Notes: a model not told the origin generated them from the sequence alone. Counted from the first letter of the stretch, positions 32,226-44,335 are shown. The stretch: 64,000 nt of DNA from Fragum whitleyi (GCA_948146395.1 OX411551.1:49782997-49846996), one strand, 5' to 3'. Made by a program: numbers and translations.

Positions 32226-33360
32226 TAAAACACATGTTTTCACATTATCCAAAGCGTAATGTTATTAGCTAACGGGCACTGATCTTCGATATTTTCTGGG
32301 ACCGATAAAGGCGAAAACAGGAAGAGACTGCTGTCTAATATTACTCCGGACTCCAGAATTGATATTTGGTGTGTGAATGAGGGAGGCGGGCTCTTATATT
32401 GATGGACTATTTGAATGAACATAAATAGCCTTTAAGTGCGCTACTGAGGGGAGAGAGGAGAATGAAATCTTGATCTTGTATCACTATCATATATCGTATT
32501 AGTAGTAAAGTTTGGTCGTACAAAATATTAGAAGTTATCGTTTATCGTGACCACGAAAAGTTTATACAACTAACTTACGAACTCTGGGTCAATAAATATA
32601 CCGAAATATCGGAGGATGATAAGACGACACCGAGTAATATAATTCCAGAAACCGCGAACAGACTTTGATGAGCATTCGGGTGATAAAAAAGGTGCAAGTT
32701 CCAGTCCGATTTTGAGGATGATAAAATTTATCTGGGTTAGCTGTGCAACATGTGGACGCTTCTACTGTAATGGGTCGAAGTGCCGTTCCGTGTTAAAATA
32801 TTTTGAAGTGTTTATCTCGTTTTTATATGGACTACTATTTTTCCGACGATGGCTAGGAAAACGATGAGACAATTTTCGATCCTATCAAACTTGGTTTTGA
32901 ACGGATAAAGTGTCGCCTGCTTCAGCCTCAGAATCCTGGTTGGCTTGACCAGGAAGGAATGCGCTTCAGTCTGTTTCATATAAAGGTCGTAGTAAACTGA
33001 ATTAAGGTCTGTAGACAATCGGCAGTCAATTCTCTTAGTTTCTGCATATTAGAGAGATGTGATGAACCCTTTTCCAATAATGGCTCTCGTCGACTTGTCT
33101 GCATACAGGCTCTATATTACTGGCATGTGAATTGTTTGAAAGATATGTCTCGTTCGAGGGCATTTTGTAGAGCCATTATTACTCACACGTTCAACTCTAT
33201 ATGAACACGCTACAAGCGCGTCGTGAATTGACAAAAAGAAAATGTAGGTCAGCGTATCTCGACGTTTTTCGGACTTAGCCGTTATCTCAAACGCGATAGG
33301 CACACGCTTGCTAAAACGTTGAGGTGTGACAGGGCCATTTAAATCATATAAAATCACTCA
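32226..33360. other. Spacer, nothing recognised
   Basis: Four open frames of 60-81 codons on the - strand lack domains, signal peptides or plausible splice sites. Confidence 0.4.
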
Positions 33361-34849
33361 ATAAATGCTCCATAAAGGGGGTGTTCCAAATATATAGTAA
33401 AATGTGCCCACGCTTAGATTTTTGTGATATTGTGGGTAATTATAGTACTGGGTATACTGATTAAGGAAATGGCTTTTTTTTTTCCAAAATGAGTAAAGAG
33501 GGTCGACCATAAAGTACCCAAAAGCACATCTTATCCAATGCAAAGGGGTGCCAGGAAAAAATCACCTTGCAAGGAAATTTTGGAATCTGTAAAAAGAATT
33601 TGTTACTGATTTAAAAGACAATTGGTACCTATATGTTTTTATATAGGTTGGGATCTTATGTCTGTTTCCTCCTAACAGATAGCCCAAAAAGTTCTTGAAA
33701 AATTCATGAAAATTTGAAAAAAATGAAATGATGTTCTGAGTTAAAGGGTTAAAATTTTTAAGTTGTAGCTCTAGTCCAGTTATCAAACTCTTTTAAAATT
33801 AAGATACATATGTTCTTAATGTTTACAGAAAGTTTCACTGAAATCGAAAACCGGTAAGTTAGTCAAAAATCTCTTAGTGTAGAAGATAGTGGGTGGGGTA
33901 AGATATAGATTTCACCCATCTGAGAATCTTAAAGTGTGAATAACTTTTCAACGGCTGTAGACAGGATGTTCATATTTCACACATGGATCCTTTGTGACAA
34001 AGCCTATTTACAAACATTAGTCAAAATCAACTGTCAAGGTCAAAGTAAATTAGTAAGGTGATTGTTATAAATAATAAAAACTTCATTGAGCTTTGGGAAC
34101 ATACTTTGCAAAAGTAATGAATGATGATTTTGATTTTCAATTATAGTTTCTTTTAAACAAATGTATTTCAGTTTGTTCGTAACTCAAAGTCATTTGTGAA
34201 GGTCAATGTCAGATTTTCTTTCAAACAAACTCATTTCAGTTGGTTCCTTACTCAAGGCCATGTTTGAAGGTCAATGCCACATATGAGGATGGTGTTTAGG
34301 ATTTGACACTACGTATTTTCTGTCACAATCCTGTAGAATTTACTTGTTCTATGTTTTACAGGTCCGTTTTAGTAATAAGATTCCCCCAAAGAAAACGCGA
34401 GACACTTTTAGCAATTATCAAAATTTAATCGAACTGTAGGTTATGAAATGAAAAGCTTTGAACGGAAAAACAGTGTGGGAAAAGAAGGAATCTCTTGTTA
34501 CAAGCATTATCTTCTTTTTAAACAGTGTTTTCCTTTGGGTAATGAAAATGTCGAGTTTTGGGATAGGCAATTTATATATTTGAATTTGTTAAGTTTACAA
34601 ATGAAGATGAACAATCACTACATTCCTGAAGGACCTGCCACATTCCGGCATTGCTGATAAATGTACTAGTCCTTCCTAAAATATTCTTGCCTCCGGCCCG
34701 AGGGTTATTGTCTGTGCTGACCCTTAGTCTTAATTCAAATAAGAAATACTACTATAATGATAATACAATTTGAAAGAATTTTTTCTTTCGTAAATAAATG
34801 ATTCTCCTAGGTCTTGAGGTAAATGTTGTTTGTAAACAAGGGAGAAAGA

Positions 34850-35367
34850 ATGAAACTAAATCACTCACCTGAGTTTTACTGGTCACTGAAGTGACATTCT
34901 GGCAAAGATTCGTAGAAATTAGCCTAGTTGTTGAGATGTAATTAAATGAAAATGGTCAGCTTAGAAATTATTGAAATTGGTATCTTGGTTAAAAAGATGA
35001 TGTTTTTTTCATCCGCCAAGTCAAACAGATTTTCATGCCAATTTCAAGAACAATGTTAGCAACGAGCTTCCAAAGGAATATTCTGGAAAAGTTGCATTGA
35101 AATTGGCTTGATGGTTCAGGAGGAATTGTTGTTCAAGGATTTAATAGTGAAAAAATGCCACGGTCATATTTATGGGCCAATCAGAGTTTTGCTAACAATC
35201 TTTGAGAAGGGTTACCCAAGGAAAGTTCTAGCAAAGTGTCATCGAAATTGCCTTGAGGGTTAAGGAGGAGAAGAAGTTTTAAGAAAGACGGAAGCCACAT
35301 AATGCACAACCTGCGACGGACTAAAGTCCTAAAAGCTCCCGTCGGGAATGTTGTGCTCTGGTGAGCT
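34850..35367 (+). mobile_element. pearl/HINE-like element, short
   Basis: 5' end AAATCACTCACCTGAGTTTT. About three units with ATTTATGGGCCAATCAGAGT, GGGTTACCCAAGGAAAG and TTCAGGAGGAATTG. The end has ATGTTGTGCTCTGGTGAGCT (35348-35367). Confidence 0.65.
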
Positions 35368-36014
35368 AGAAATCAAGAAACGATACAGTTCCCTATTACA
35401 TTAAATTGTATAAATATTACATTTATAATTTAACTAAAAAGTTTAAGAGATATTGTGTAGCCAATTTAGTGAAAGTAAGACATTAAGCTTTGAACTCGAG
35501 TTGCGACAAATGACATATTTTCTGTTTCTTTCTGATTGAGAATTGTGTTTATTTAATCAAATTCAACCAAGTAGTTTATGGTAATTCTTTTAGACATTTG
35601 GGACAGAATTAGGTCATTAAACCTAAAAGAAACAAAAGATGTTTTAAAAACATATATGCCCCCATAAGAGCAGGCCAATGACCTATTTCTTGTCAATTAA
35701 CAAAGGGAAATATCTCAAAAAATATGATGAGTAGAGATACGGTTCTTGTGAACTGTACTTCTCCTCATTAGATGAACAGACCGACAAAGAATGGTGCAAA
35801 ACAATAGCAAAATCTCAAATGTGTCTCCTAGAGAATATTACCAGTCCCATTTCCGTTGCCATTGTTATAATTGTTATAATAATTTGTTTATATACTTTTT
35901 TTCATAACTGACCACGATACTTATACTTGGCCAGGTCGATGATATCATAAGGTTACGCATAAACTTATTATGGAAATCTTTCATAAACCCTGAAAGGAGT
36001 GTTGCATCTTAAAA

Positions 36015-36567
36015 ACACGAGGACCATGATGGTCCTAGATCGCTCACCAGAGTCTATTTGATCCCTGGGACATCACATGAATTAAATAGGCGGATGTCAA
36101 CAACTTGACACTTTCTACATAAGATCAATACCATGAACTGTTTTCAGCCAAGAGCAAGACAGAAATGCCTTTTTGCTCTTTGATTCTATTCCAAAAAGTT
36201 TCACCAAAGCCCAAATATGACCCCAGGGTCTTGATAGGAACAAACTTTGGTAGAGGTCCACTAGATGATGCTACATACCAAGTATGAAAGCTTTCCACTT
36301 TCTTGTTTCAGAGAAGATTTTTGAAGATTTTCATATTTTCACCCTTTTTGTTAAGGGTAAAGGGAGGGTTAAGGGTGGATTTCATTTATTTGAACAACTT
36401 TGGTAGAGCTTGGAGCCAAGGAACATCCCTGCCAAGTTTCATCAAGATTGGTCCTCTGGTTTAGGAGGAGAAGACATTTAAAGAAATTGTGGACGACGCA
36501 CGCTGGCGACAGACATTCTACGATCACATTAGCTTACCTTGAGCACTTCGTGTTCAGTTGAGCTAAA
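36015..36567 (+). mobile_element. pearl/HINE-like element, complete; sister of 23488-24108
   Basis: 5' end AACACGAGGACCATGATGGT (palindromic AGGACCATGATGGTCCT) then CGCTCACCAGAG. The core carries GTTTCAGAGAAGATTTTTGA and TTAGGAGGAGAAGACATTTA. The 3' end is TTAGCTTACCTTGAGCAC-TTC-GTGTTCAGTTGAGCT (36529-36563). Same core as 23488-24108 in the opposite direction. Confidence 0.78.
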
Positions 36568-37148
36568 AACAAACATAGAATAAACAAAATGCTAAGTTTT
36601 TGTTTTTTATTTTAGTGTAACCTTGTTTGCTGACAATGACCTTGCACATGTAAGACTATCATCAAGTTACTGGATGTGTCAACCTGAGATTATATATCCA
36701 ACCAAAGATAATCATTGTATATCTTGAATAGGCTCGCATGTTTGTTTATTTTTGCTAAGTTTAACCTTGTAGGTGAAATTGGATATTGAACTTGAATGAG
36801 TATACATACATACTTTTAAGCAATTTTTATTTTTGAGTGTGTCAAAAATTATCAAACAACATAGAACTTTTCATTTTATAAATTCATTATCTTAATCACT
36901 TTTATAGGCTTTACAGTACATGAAAACTATGCATATGCAATGCATAAATTGATAAGTATAAAGAAATCATAGCATATTAAACTACCCCATCCACTTACCT
37001 AAACATGGATGACCTTGACCTCAGAGATTTCAGATCTCAAGTGATTTGATTCATTAAAATGTCACATATGAGTAGTGTATCTAGAAAAGGATTGAAGTAA
37101 TTGGCAAATATCATTTTTATGATGTGCAGACAGATAGGCAAATATCTA

Positions 37149-37181
<33 letters not shown>

Positions 37182-38010
37182 TAGACAGCCAGTCACTAGC
37201 ACACAATATTTCTATTATTCTTTTCAACTCAGACAAATAAGAAACAAATTCTGTAAAACTTACTGTAAGATAGTATTGAAATTTTTGCAAGGATTAAAGG
37301 AAATCAGGTTAATTATATTTTTTCATCTTACCCCACCCACTTTTTTCAACATTGGGGTTGTAACTTGACCCAGTTTAGTGATACATAAAAAATCGTATGC
37401 AGTAGATGCCTTGACTATTTATTATTTGCAAATTTGTATAAAGATAAATGCATAGACATTTAAAAAATGTCTATTTCAGGACATAATACAAGATTTTTGA
37501 TGAATTTTGAAACTAAAGATATGTATTTATATGCATAAAAAATAATGTTACCGGTTTTCAATCTTCTTTAAATTTTTAAACAAGAAAGAAGGTTAGTAGA
37601 GCTAATTTTTTGAAGAGTAACTAAACTGGACTAGCATCAGAAGGTACTAATCAATGCGCTCAAAATTTATATTCATCTTAATTTTTATAAAAAAAATAAG
37701 CAATTTTTATATTCAAGAGTATAAAAATTCGTCAAACAACGTAAAACTTGCCATTTATATATACATTATCTTTATAATTACTATAAACTTTACAGTACAT
37801 AAAAAACAATTCAAAAATTGATAAGTATAAAGAAATAATAGCATATTAAATTACCCCACCCACTTACCTCAACATGGATTAAGACAAGGGGCTGTAATTT
37901 GACCTCTTTTTGAGATATTGACAAATGAAAGTTTGTTCTGTGGTACATTTAATGTGTAGTATGTATTTGCAAAGTTTCATGAAAATCCGTGCGTGGGCAC
38001 TTTTGGAACA
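36568..38010 (+). repeat. Long-period direct repeat (about 876 bp)
   Basis: The run TTATCAAACAACATAGAACT..TTGATAAGTATAAAGAAATC then TACCCCATCCACTTACCT..ACATGG (36846-37010) recurs at 37722-37880. A shorter related piece lies at 37325-37370. A GACA microsatellite lies at 37150-37183. Confidence 0.6.
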
Positions 38011-38027
38011 CCTCCTTTATTCCAAAC

Positions 38028-38367
38028 ATTTACTCAAACCATTCAAAAACGCCCTAAAATCACTTAAAAAGACAAGATTAACAACTACATTCAAAATATA
38101 AATTGGTAGATAAAATCCACGATTTCACGGTCGTAATTGAATTTTGTAAACATATTGCGGGTTCGTGACGCCATAGGAAGCTTTTCATAGAAACTGCATG
38201 CATATTTTATTTATGGAGGCAATAAATATCACTAATTATGATCATATTCAAAATATTGGATTACCTCCATTGAATTTCCCTCAAACTCGCTCCACATACT
38301 CATTCAATTTCATTCCAAAATCATTAATTTCGTTCATCTTTTCAAATACACAATGTTCATGACTGTA
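38028..38367 (-). mobile_element. TACAGTTAAC MITE, one end missing
   Basis: Keeps TTCCAAACATTTACTCAAAC, the eroded central palindrome and the end CACAATGTTCATGACTGTA. It abuts the inverted end at 38020, so the missing terminus may have been removed by that event. Confidence 0.68.
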
Positions 38368-38519
38368 TTTTTTTTACAAAGAATCTACATAGGTTACAAT
38401 GATTTGGAGATAAATCAAATATTTAAGTTGTTATATCACTCGATAATCTGTCTATGGTCGTTCTTTATATGCTGACGAAATATATCTTGATTTCAATATA
38501 TGTGCGTGAGCATGTTGAG

Positions 38520-38612
38520 TGTTTTGAATAAACATGTTTATGTGCGTGCACGTGTTTGTGAGTTCGCGTGTGTGTGGGTGGATGGATATGTGTGTGTGTG
38601 TAAGTATGTGTC
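38520..38612. repeat. TG-rich simple repeat
   Basis: GTGCGTGCACGTGTTTGTGA.. followed by GTGTGTGTGGGTGGATGGAT and ATGTGTGTGTGTG; imperfect. Confidence 0.8.
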
Positions 38613-38731
38613 ATTGTGAGAGCATGTATTGATTTCTTTACTGTACTTTTTTTGTTTTCAAAATAAAGTGTATCGGTATAGGTAGATTTGCGCGGTGAGC
38701 TGTGAAATCAATATTCGTACATGGATAACCA

Positions 38732-38781
38732 AGCTCAGTTTTGAAAATACACCTATATAGGTGTATTTTCAAAACTGAGCT
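38732..38781. repeat. Perfect 50-bp palindrome without spacer
   Basis: AGCTCAGTTTTGAAAATACA.. reads identically on both strands across a centre at 38756/38757, 25 + 25 bases with no mismatch. It is not part of any dispersed family seen here. Confidence 0.95.
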
Positions 38782-40100
38782 CTGACGTAGGCGTTGAGTC
38801 CATTACCACGGGTATATCGGGTATATTTAAAAAGCATATGATAGCAATTGAACGTGATCCCTCCTTTTCAACTTTGAAAGTACACGTTTGAGTAAACCTT
38901 ACGATCTAAGACAAGCAATAAGTTTCATTTGAAGGGTAATTTGTATCTTTTTTAGGTATTGAATAAACCTGTTTTATCTATTTTGAAAGAAAAGCACGGA
39001 AAATCAACTGTTAAAAGTAGATTTTACGGCTCAGCGCAACATCAATACAAATTTGAAGAACTTAATCTTAAAGAAAAAAATAATTGCAGTTTGTTTACAA
39101 TAAACGTTTCTTATCCTTCAGAGAGCGTCTGAAACATTTCGTTCAATCTATAGAAATGTTCTAGAACTTCCGACTGAAACTGCTCAATTGTTTTAGACTA
39201 GTTCTTGTCACTTGAAATGAATTTCTTATGAGTTTATTCATTAATAAAAGTGGAGTTTTGGTAACAAGGAAGTATATATCAAGGCCCCTTTTCTTTGGCG
39301 CAGTTTAAAAACAGCAAATCACATCAATATGCACTTGGTCACATGATGTAGGTTTTTTTTATTAACATCTATCCATGTTATGTCGAAGTGAGAACAAGAA
39401 TTCTTAAAAGTAATTTTTAATAAGGCCCTTTTTCTTGTGACGCTTTACGATCAGACACAATTCTTTCAAAGTGAACAATCTCTTTTAGTTAGCTGAATGA
39501 AATCAGAACATAGGAAACAATTCCAGGGAGAGCATACGCATCTACGATGTCATTAGTTTACCAGTAAAGAATCAATGCCTTTTTGAACTTCTTTTGGGTC
39601 TATTTTTCATTGGAATCTTATACCCATTCTTACAGTCAATGATAGTGTACATGTACACCAAGGTCATGACCAACATCGAATACATTGTACGAATACACAC
39701 ACTCTTTTTGAGGGAACTCCATGACCATACATGTCGAACAAAGGCGTTACTAAAAAATATGGAATACCAAGTAATCGGAAGTGACACTCACTAATTCAAT
39801 CCAAATCTTCGGTAAAAGCGCAACTGTTTGAAACTTGCATAGCTGTGTTTTCTTGAAAAAGATTTTAATTGCTTGTCGAATGTCGTTATAATGACTATAT
39901 GTTGACTTTTCTACCTTGTTTTAAATAAAAGTCTACTCCTATGACATTTGGCAAGACATTTAGGAGCACAGGGGTCCTCAAAGAACACCTGTAAAAAGAC
40001 ACTCGAAGAGAATGTACTGTCTTCATAAGCCAACATACCCTGAATTCAGTTCGCCTCCACTTTAACAAGTAATTGACTCCAACACGTACCATCTTGTTAC
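38782..40100. other. Spacer, nothing recognised
   Basis: Overlapping 66- and 71-codon frames on opposite strands near 39590 have no recognisable features. A 65-codon frame near 39895-40092 is likewise unsupported. Confidence 0.4.
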
Positions 40101-40107
40101 CCGTTTA

Positions 40108-40345
40108 ATTAAACTTCTTACGAAAAAAATTGATCGTAAGTCAAAATCACAAATCGTACCTCCTGTTTTCATTCATTGTTAGATTCTGCCTAGCAATATC
40201 TCACCGGAATCGTCTTTAAGAGACGATTCCAATGAGATGGTGCATGGCAGAATTCCATATTTAATTACTCATCTAGAAGCAACTTTAATTTTTGACTTAC
40301 GCATTAAATGATCGTAAGATGTTTAGTAAAATGGGCCCCTGGTCT
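40108..40345. mobile_element. Foldback element with nested hairpin centre
   Basis: Outer arms CTTACG..GATCGTAAGTCAAAAT (left) and TTTTTGACTTACG..GATCGTAAGATG (right) are inverted. Inner arms ATTCTGCC..CTCACCGGAATCGTCT and AGACGATTCC..GGCAGAAT flank TTAAG near 40212-40218. The right end GTAAAATGGGCCCCTG recalls common bivalve repeats. Confidence 0.6.
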
Positions 40346-41150
40346 AGCCAACCATGCTTCTGCGGTTGTATCAGGCAACACTCGACCCGGCTGTTAAACC
40401 AATTTTGATAGCATGGAAACGTTTGTCAAAAGTCTAAGAAACTGCTCTTTATCCTAAATTTAATAGAATAGCCTAGGTAAGAAATCTTGCAGAGCAAATG
40501 AGTCAAATCCCATGAATTTTCCTAAAGGCCTGATTCGTTTCCCACTTCGAGCTAACCCGTATTATTGCCCCTACCAAGTTAAAAGCACTGTGACACTTAA
40601 ATGGGTCATCAGTCCATTGTTATTTTATCAAAAAATTATAGCCAAATGAACATATTTCTTTAATATCCTCCCCCATTTTGATAAAATTCTAAGCCAAGAG
40701 GAGCGAAATGCGAAAAGTATTGTCCTGTCCTGCTGCCAGGCATGGCTGCCAAGATGTCACAACGGTGAAAAGTATAATCAGCAAACTGTTCGAACCCTTT
40801 TGACATCCTGAGCGCAAGGCATATAAGCCTGCGGGGGCTGTACAGATTGACTATGGTCGAAACTTCTCGCTGTCTGTATATTTCCTGAATCTACTGTGGT
40901 CATCCAACTTTGTGATTGTTTTCAAAATGAGCTAACTGGTTGCCATCGGCTGATTTCATTATTTTTTTTTTTTCAACTGCCAAAGAAGGTCCATATTTGC
41001 TATATTGCTCAGACATTGAAACGGTTTTGGACGAATATAATTTGAAAGCACTGAATGATTTTACGTACAACGTGTGGTATAATATGAAAACTACTTTCAA
41101 AGATGTTCATACATATTAAATATTTATTGCTATGACCATTGACATTTATT
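40346..41150. other. Spacer, nothing recognised
   Basis: No repeat or gene signal. Confidence 0.4.
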
Positions 41151-41156
41151 ATACCA

Positions 41157-41570
41157 CAGTTAGATACTACAGCTTGAAAAATCGTGAACATGACAAGATG
41201 GGTGATTTTGGAATTAATAAGGATTGAAATTGAATGAGTGTGTGGTTTTGAGTAAAATTTAAGGGTCGTATTGTACAAAATTATCGATATTTGATATCCC
41301 CTTTAATTATTTACTATGCATAACAGTTCTTCAAATATCTTTCTATGCCTGACGAACCAATCACACGCTTATACAGAGTCAGCGAAGTTGTGGACTTTTC
41401 CTAGAGGTTTCTATTTTGAGTGTAGTTGTTGATCTTAATATTTCTAGTGATTTTGGGCGTTTTTAAATGGTTTAAAAGGGTGTTTGGAATGAATGAATGG
41501 AGCCCTAAGGGCGCAATTCTAAATGGTTTTGATCGATATTGAAAGACATTTCAACATATAATTAACTGTA
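41157..41570 (+). mobile_element. TACAGTTAAC MITE, diverged copy
   Basis: Diverged ends CAGTTAGATACTACAG and ATAATTAACTGTA. The central palindrome is eroded, but GGAATGAATGAATGGAGC and TTGAATGAGTGTGTGG are retained. Confidence 0.68.
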
Positions 41571-41634
41571 TTTATCCAAGCCACCAATCCCTGTTCCAGC
41601 GTTTTATACATGTATATAATTTACTTGTTTAGGG

Positions 41635-41822
41635 AAATAAATGTGTTAAGAGTAAGAATCGTCTTAAAATTGACAAGTTGAGATATTTTGTAACGACTTT
41701 GCAGTGAAATGAATGAGAATGTAGAACGAGTTCGGAATGAATTATTGAAGCGCTGAGTAAGTTGTTTTGAATAGCTTTGATCCAGACGAATGTCTTTTTC
41801 AAACTGTGATTAACACGTAAGT
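41635..41822 (+). mobile_element. TACAGTTAAC MITE, internally deleted
   Basis: AATTGACAAGTTGAGAT and AATGAATGAGAATGTAGAAC join directly to AATTATTGAAGCGCTGAGTA, so the central palindrome is missing. Confidence 0.55.
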
Positions 41823-41865
41823 AAGTCCGGAAGTCATGGGGCAAGTTGTACCACCCATTTTTTGT

Positions 41866-42075
41866 ATTGGTTTGTTTGTATGTGGTTTAACGCCACTTTT
41901 AACATTTTTGCAGTTATATTGCGACGACTGGTATGTTTCCATGGTTTATGCTATTTCTCACACCAGTACAACCACAACGTTTCATCCGGGCCATAAGCTG
42001 CTCATTCCACTTCGGCGTACTGTTTATCAAACACCTATAGACACATGGTTAATTATCTGAGCTGGGTTTCGAACT
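41866..42075 (-). mobile_element. tRNA-derived SINE, head truncated
   Basis: Carries the body and 3' motif of the SINE at 96-391 (GGTTTAACGCCACTTTTAAC, CAGTTATATTGCGACGACTG, CACACCAGTACAACCACAAC). It ends at a partial B box GGGTTTCGAAC exactly where the next MITE starts. Confidence 0.7.
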
Positions 42076-42521
42076 TACAGTTAAAATCATTGTGAAATTG
42101 ACAAAGTGAATGATTTTGGAATGATTAGGAATGGAATTGAATGAATGTGTGGAGCGACTTTTGAGTGAATTTAATGGGAGGTAATCCAGTATTGCAAATT
42201 TTGTTCAGGACGAACAAAATTAGCAATATTGATTACCTCCCTTTAATAAAATATGCATACACGTACCTTAGATAGCTCCCTATTTCTTCAAGAACCTATC
42301 AGATGCTTACAATTTCAATTAATTCAGTGGAATCCCGATTATTTTTCCCACTTATTTTTATTTCAAACGAAGTTGTTGTTATATGTTATATGTCAGTGAG
42401 TTTGGAGCGTTTATGAATGGTTTGAGTGAGTGTTTGGAATAAATAATTAGATTGCTGAGAGAGCGATTTTAGAATGGTTTTGATTGTGATGAATGTTAAT
42501 TTCACGATGTTACTAACTGTA
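42076..42521 (+). mobile_element. TACAGTTAAC MITE, full length (446 bp)
   Basis: TACAGTTAAAATCATTGTGA at the left, TTTCACGATGTTACTAACTGTA at the right. Central palindrome GGGAGGTAATCCAGTATTGC..GATTACCTCCC at 42169-42234. It interrupts the SINE head just upstream. Confidence 0.88.
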
Positions 42522-42607
42522 TTACGACTGGATTGACCGTCATACCCGTTTCAAATGAACTAGTCTGGCTTGGCCGCACGACCCGTGGATTGACTGCTCA
42601 TCGCTTT

Positions 42608-42696
42608 CTTCGCAAGCCAAGGGTTCAAGCTCCTCTATGTTCCTTACGAACTGTGCGTAAGGAACATAGTGGAGCTAGAACCCTTGGCTTGCGAAG
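42608..42696. repeat. 41-bp inverted duplication with 7-base loop
   Basis: CTTCGCAAGCCAAGGGTTCA.. (42608-42648) and its reverse complement (42656-42696) match at 39 of 41 positions around loop AACTGTG. Flanking sequence shows no element ends. Confidence 0.93.
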
Positions 42697-42699
42697 ATG

Positions 42700-43225
42700 G
42701 CTCATCGCTTACCGAATAGATAACCTTTTTCAGTTCAGCGGTAAATGAACAAGTTCTTTTTTCCTTTCTTTTTTACTCATTTTTTGTAACACACTTTTCA
42801 AAGTACAACTTGATTCATTTTTATTTTTACTTTTCTGTTCACAGGAATATTTCGCGTGACGAATCACTCACAATCTGTTTATGTATTCCAGTGTTCACTA
42901 GCTTAAGCGCTTTCCCATCATTTGCTGTTTAAACTGGTTCAAACCGGCTGAAACGAATAGAAATTAAAATAAGTTTTTCTTTAATACTTTTCGGTTGGTT
43001 ATAAAGAAATAACGGTGCAATAACTTATATCGAAAAACTAGTCCAAATTATTGGATTGGTTACAATAAAAAGCTGCTGAAGACGCAAAACCTTGATCCAA
43101 ATTAATGGATCGGTTGAAAATAATAGGGGTCGGAGACGGAAAACTGGTCCAAATTACTCGATTGACCAAAGTTATGGGAAGTTGGACACGAAAAACTTGT
43201 CTAAATTATTGGATTAGTCAACATT
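42700..43225. other. Spacer with ATTGGATTGGTT-type word repeats
   Basis: CCAAATTATTGGATTGGTTA, CCAAATTAATGGATCGGTTG, CCAAATTACTCGATTGACCA and CTAAATTATTGGATTAGTCA recur every 55-60 bases between 43045 and 43220. This suggests an eroded short tandem array of four units. Confidence 0.45.
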
Positions 43226-43462
43226 AAAGAGGCATGCACTTACGCAGGCGCTTACAATTTGAATCATGTCAGTGAGGTCGCGATTTCTTTTCTAGCTTTA
43301 TCGATGTTGAATGAAGTTGTTGATTCTAAATTTTTCAGTGAGTTTGGAGCGTTTGTGAATGGTTTACGTGACTGTTTGGAATGAATTAAGGGAGCGCTGA
43401 GCGAGTGATTTGAAATGGCTTTGATCAAGGTGACTGTCAATTTTACTATGTTGTTAGCTGTA
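43226..43462 (+). mobile_element. TACAGTTAAC MITE, right half
   Basis: From GCGCTTACAATTTGAATCAT through TTTTTCAGTGAGTTTGGAGC to the end ACTATGTTGTTAGCTGTA. Confidence 0.72.
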
Positions 43463-43630
43463 TATGGTAGAAGGTCATGCTATTCTGATATTGTAAAACA
43501 TTACGCTTGCGTAAATAAATTTAATAACATCTTAAAATTAACAATGCAATGAGAATGATTTATGAATGACTTCTGAATGAAATGGAATGAGTTAGAGGAG
43601 CGAGTTTTGAGTAAAGTTAAAGGGAAGTAA

Positions 43631-44073
43631 TACAGTTAATTACATCGTGAAATTGACATTTTACTCAATCAGAACCATTCTAAATCGCTCACTCAGCGCT
43701 CCATTCATTCATTCCAAACACTCACTCAAACCATTCAAAAACGCTCCAAACTCACTGAAAAACATATAACAACAACTTCGTTCAAAATAATAATAGCTAG
43801 AAAAAAAAATCGGGATTTCACTTATTTAATTGAAATTGTAAGCGTCTGATAGGTTGTTGAAGAAATAGAGGGCTATCTAATGAACTTGAATGCATATTTT
43901 ATTAAAGGGAGGTAATCAATATTGCTAATTTTGTTCATCCTGAACAAAATTTGCAATACTGGATTACCTCCCATTAAATTCACTCAAAAGTCGCTCCACA
44001 CACTCATTGAATTTCATTCCTAAATCTTTCCAAAATCTTTCACCTTGTCAATTTCACGATGTTTTTAACTGTA
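43631..44073 (-). mobile_element. TACAGTTAAC MITE, full length (443 bp)
   Basis: Ends TACAGTTAATTACATCGTGA and TTCACGATGTTTTTAACTGTA. The central palindrome is well preserved (GGGAGGTAATCAATATTGCT..GGATTACCTCCC, 43914-43980). A partial copy in the other orientation lies directly on its left (43510-43630). Confidence 0.9.
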
Positions 44074-44184
44074 CAATATTGCTAGCGATATATTAACGAT
44101 ATTTTTACCTCTAATAATTTATAATAACGTTCATTTAATTTTGTGTCTTTGTAAAGTCGATCTTTTTGAACGATTTCTAAGATA

Positions 44185-44320
44185 TTTGCTTCGATCATTT
44201 TGGAGCGACTTTTAAAGGTTTGGGTGAATTTTTGGAATGAATAAAGGGAGCGCTGAGCGAGCGATTCAGACTGGTTTTGTTTGAGGCGAATGTCAATTTG
44301 CCGGTGTTACAGCGGCAAAC
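44185..44320 (+). mobile_element. TACAGTTAAC MITE, right-end fragment
   Basis: TTTTGGAGCGACTTTTAAAG, GGAATGAATAAAGGGAGCGC and AATGTCAATTTGCCGGTGTTAC. Confidence 0.62.
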
Positions 44321-44335
44321 ACGATTCCATACAGT

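Larger units (their letters stand above)
33372..38020. mobile_element. Possible 4.65-kb element bounded by inverted ends
   Basis: ATAAAGGGGGTGTTCCAAA then GTGCCCACGC and GATTTT at 33372-33422 recur as the reverse complement at 37981-38020. Internal inverted similarity supports a foldback structure: GTGGGTGGGGTAAGAT near 33890 against ATCTTACCCCACCCAC near 37325. Two pearl/HINE-like elements (34850, 36015) are nested inside. No transposase was found. Two separate small elements of one family in opposite orientation would give the same picture. Confidence 0.42.
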
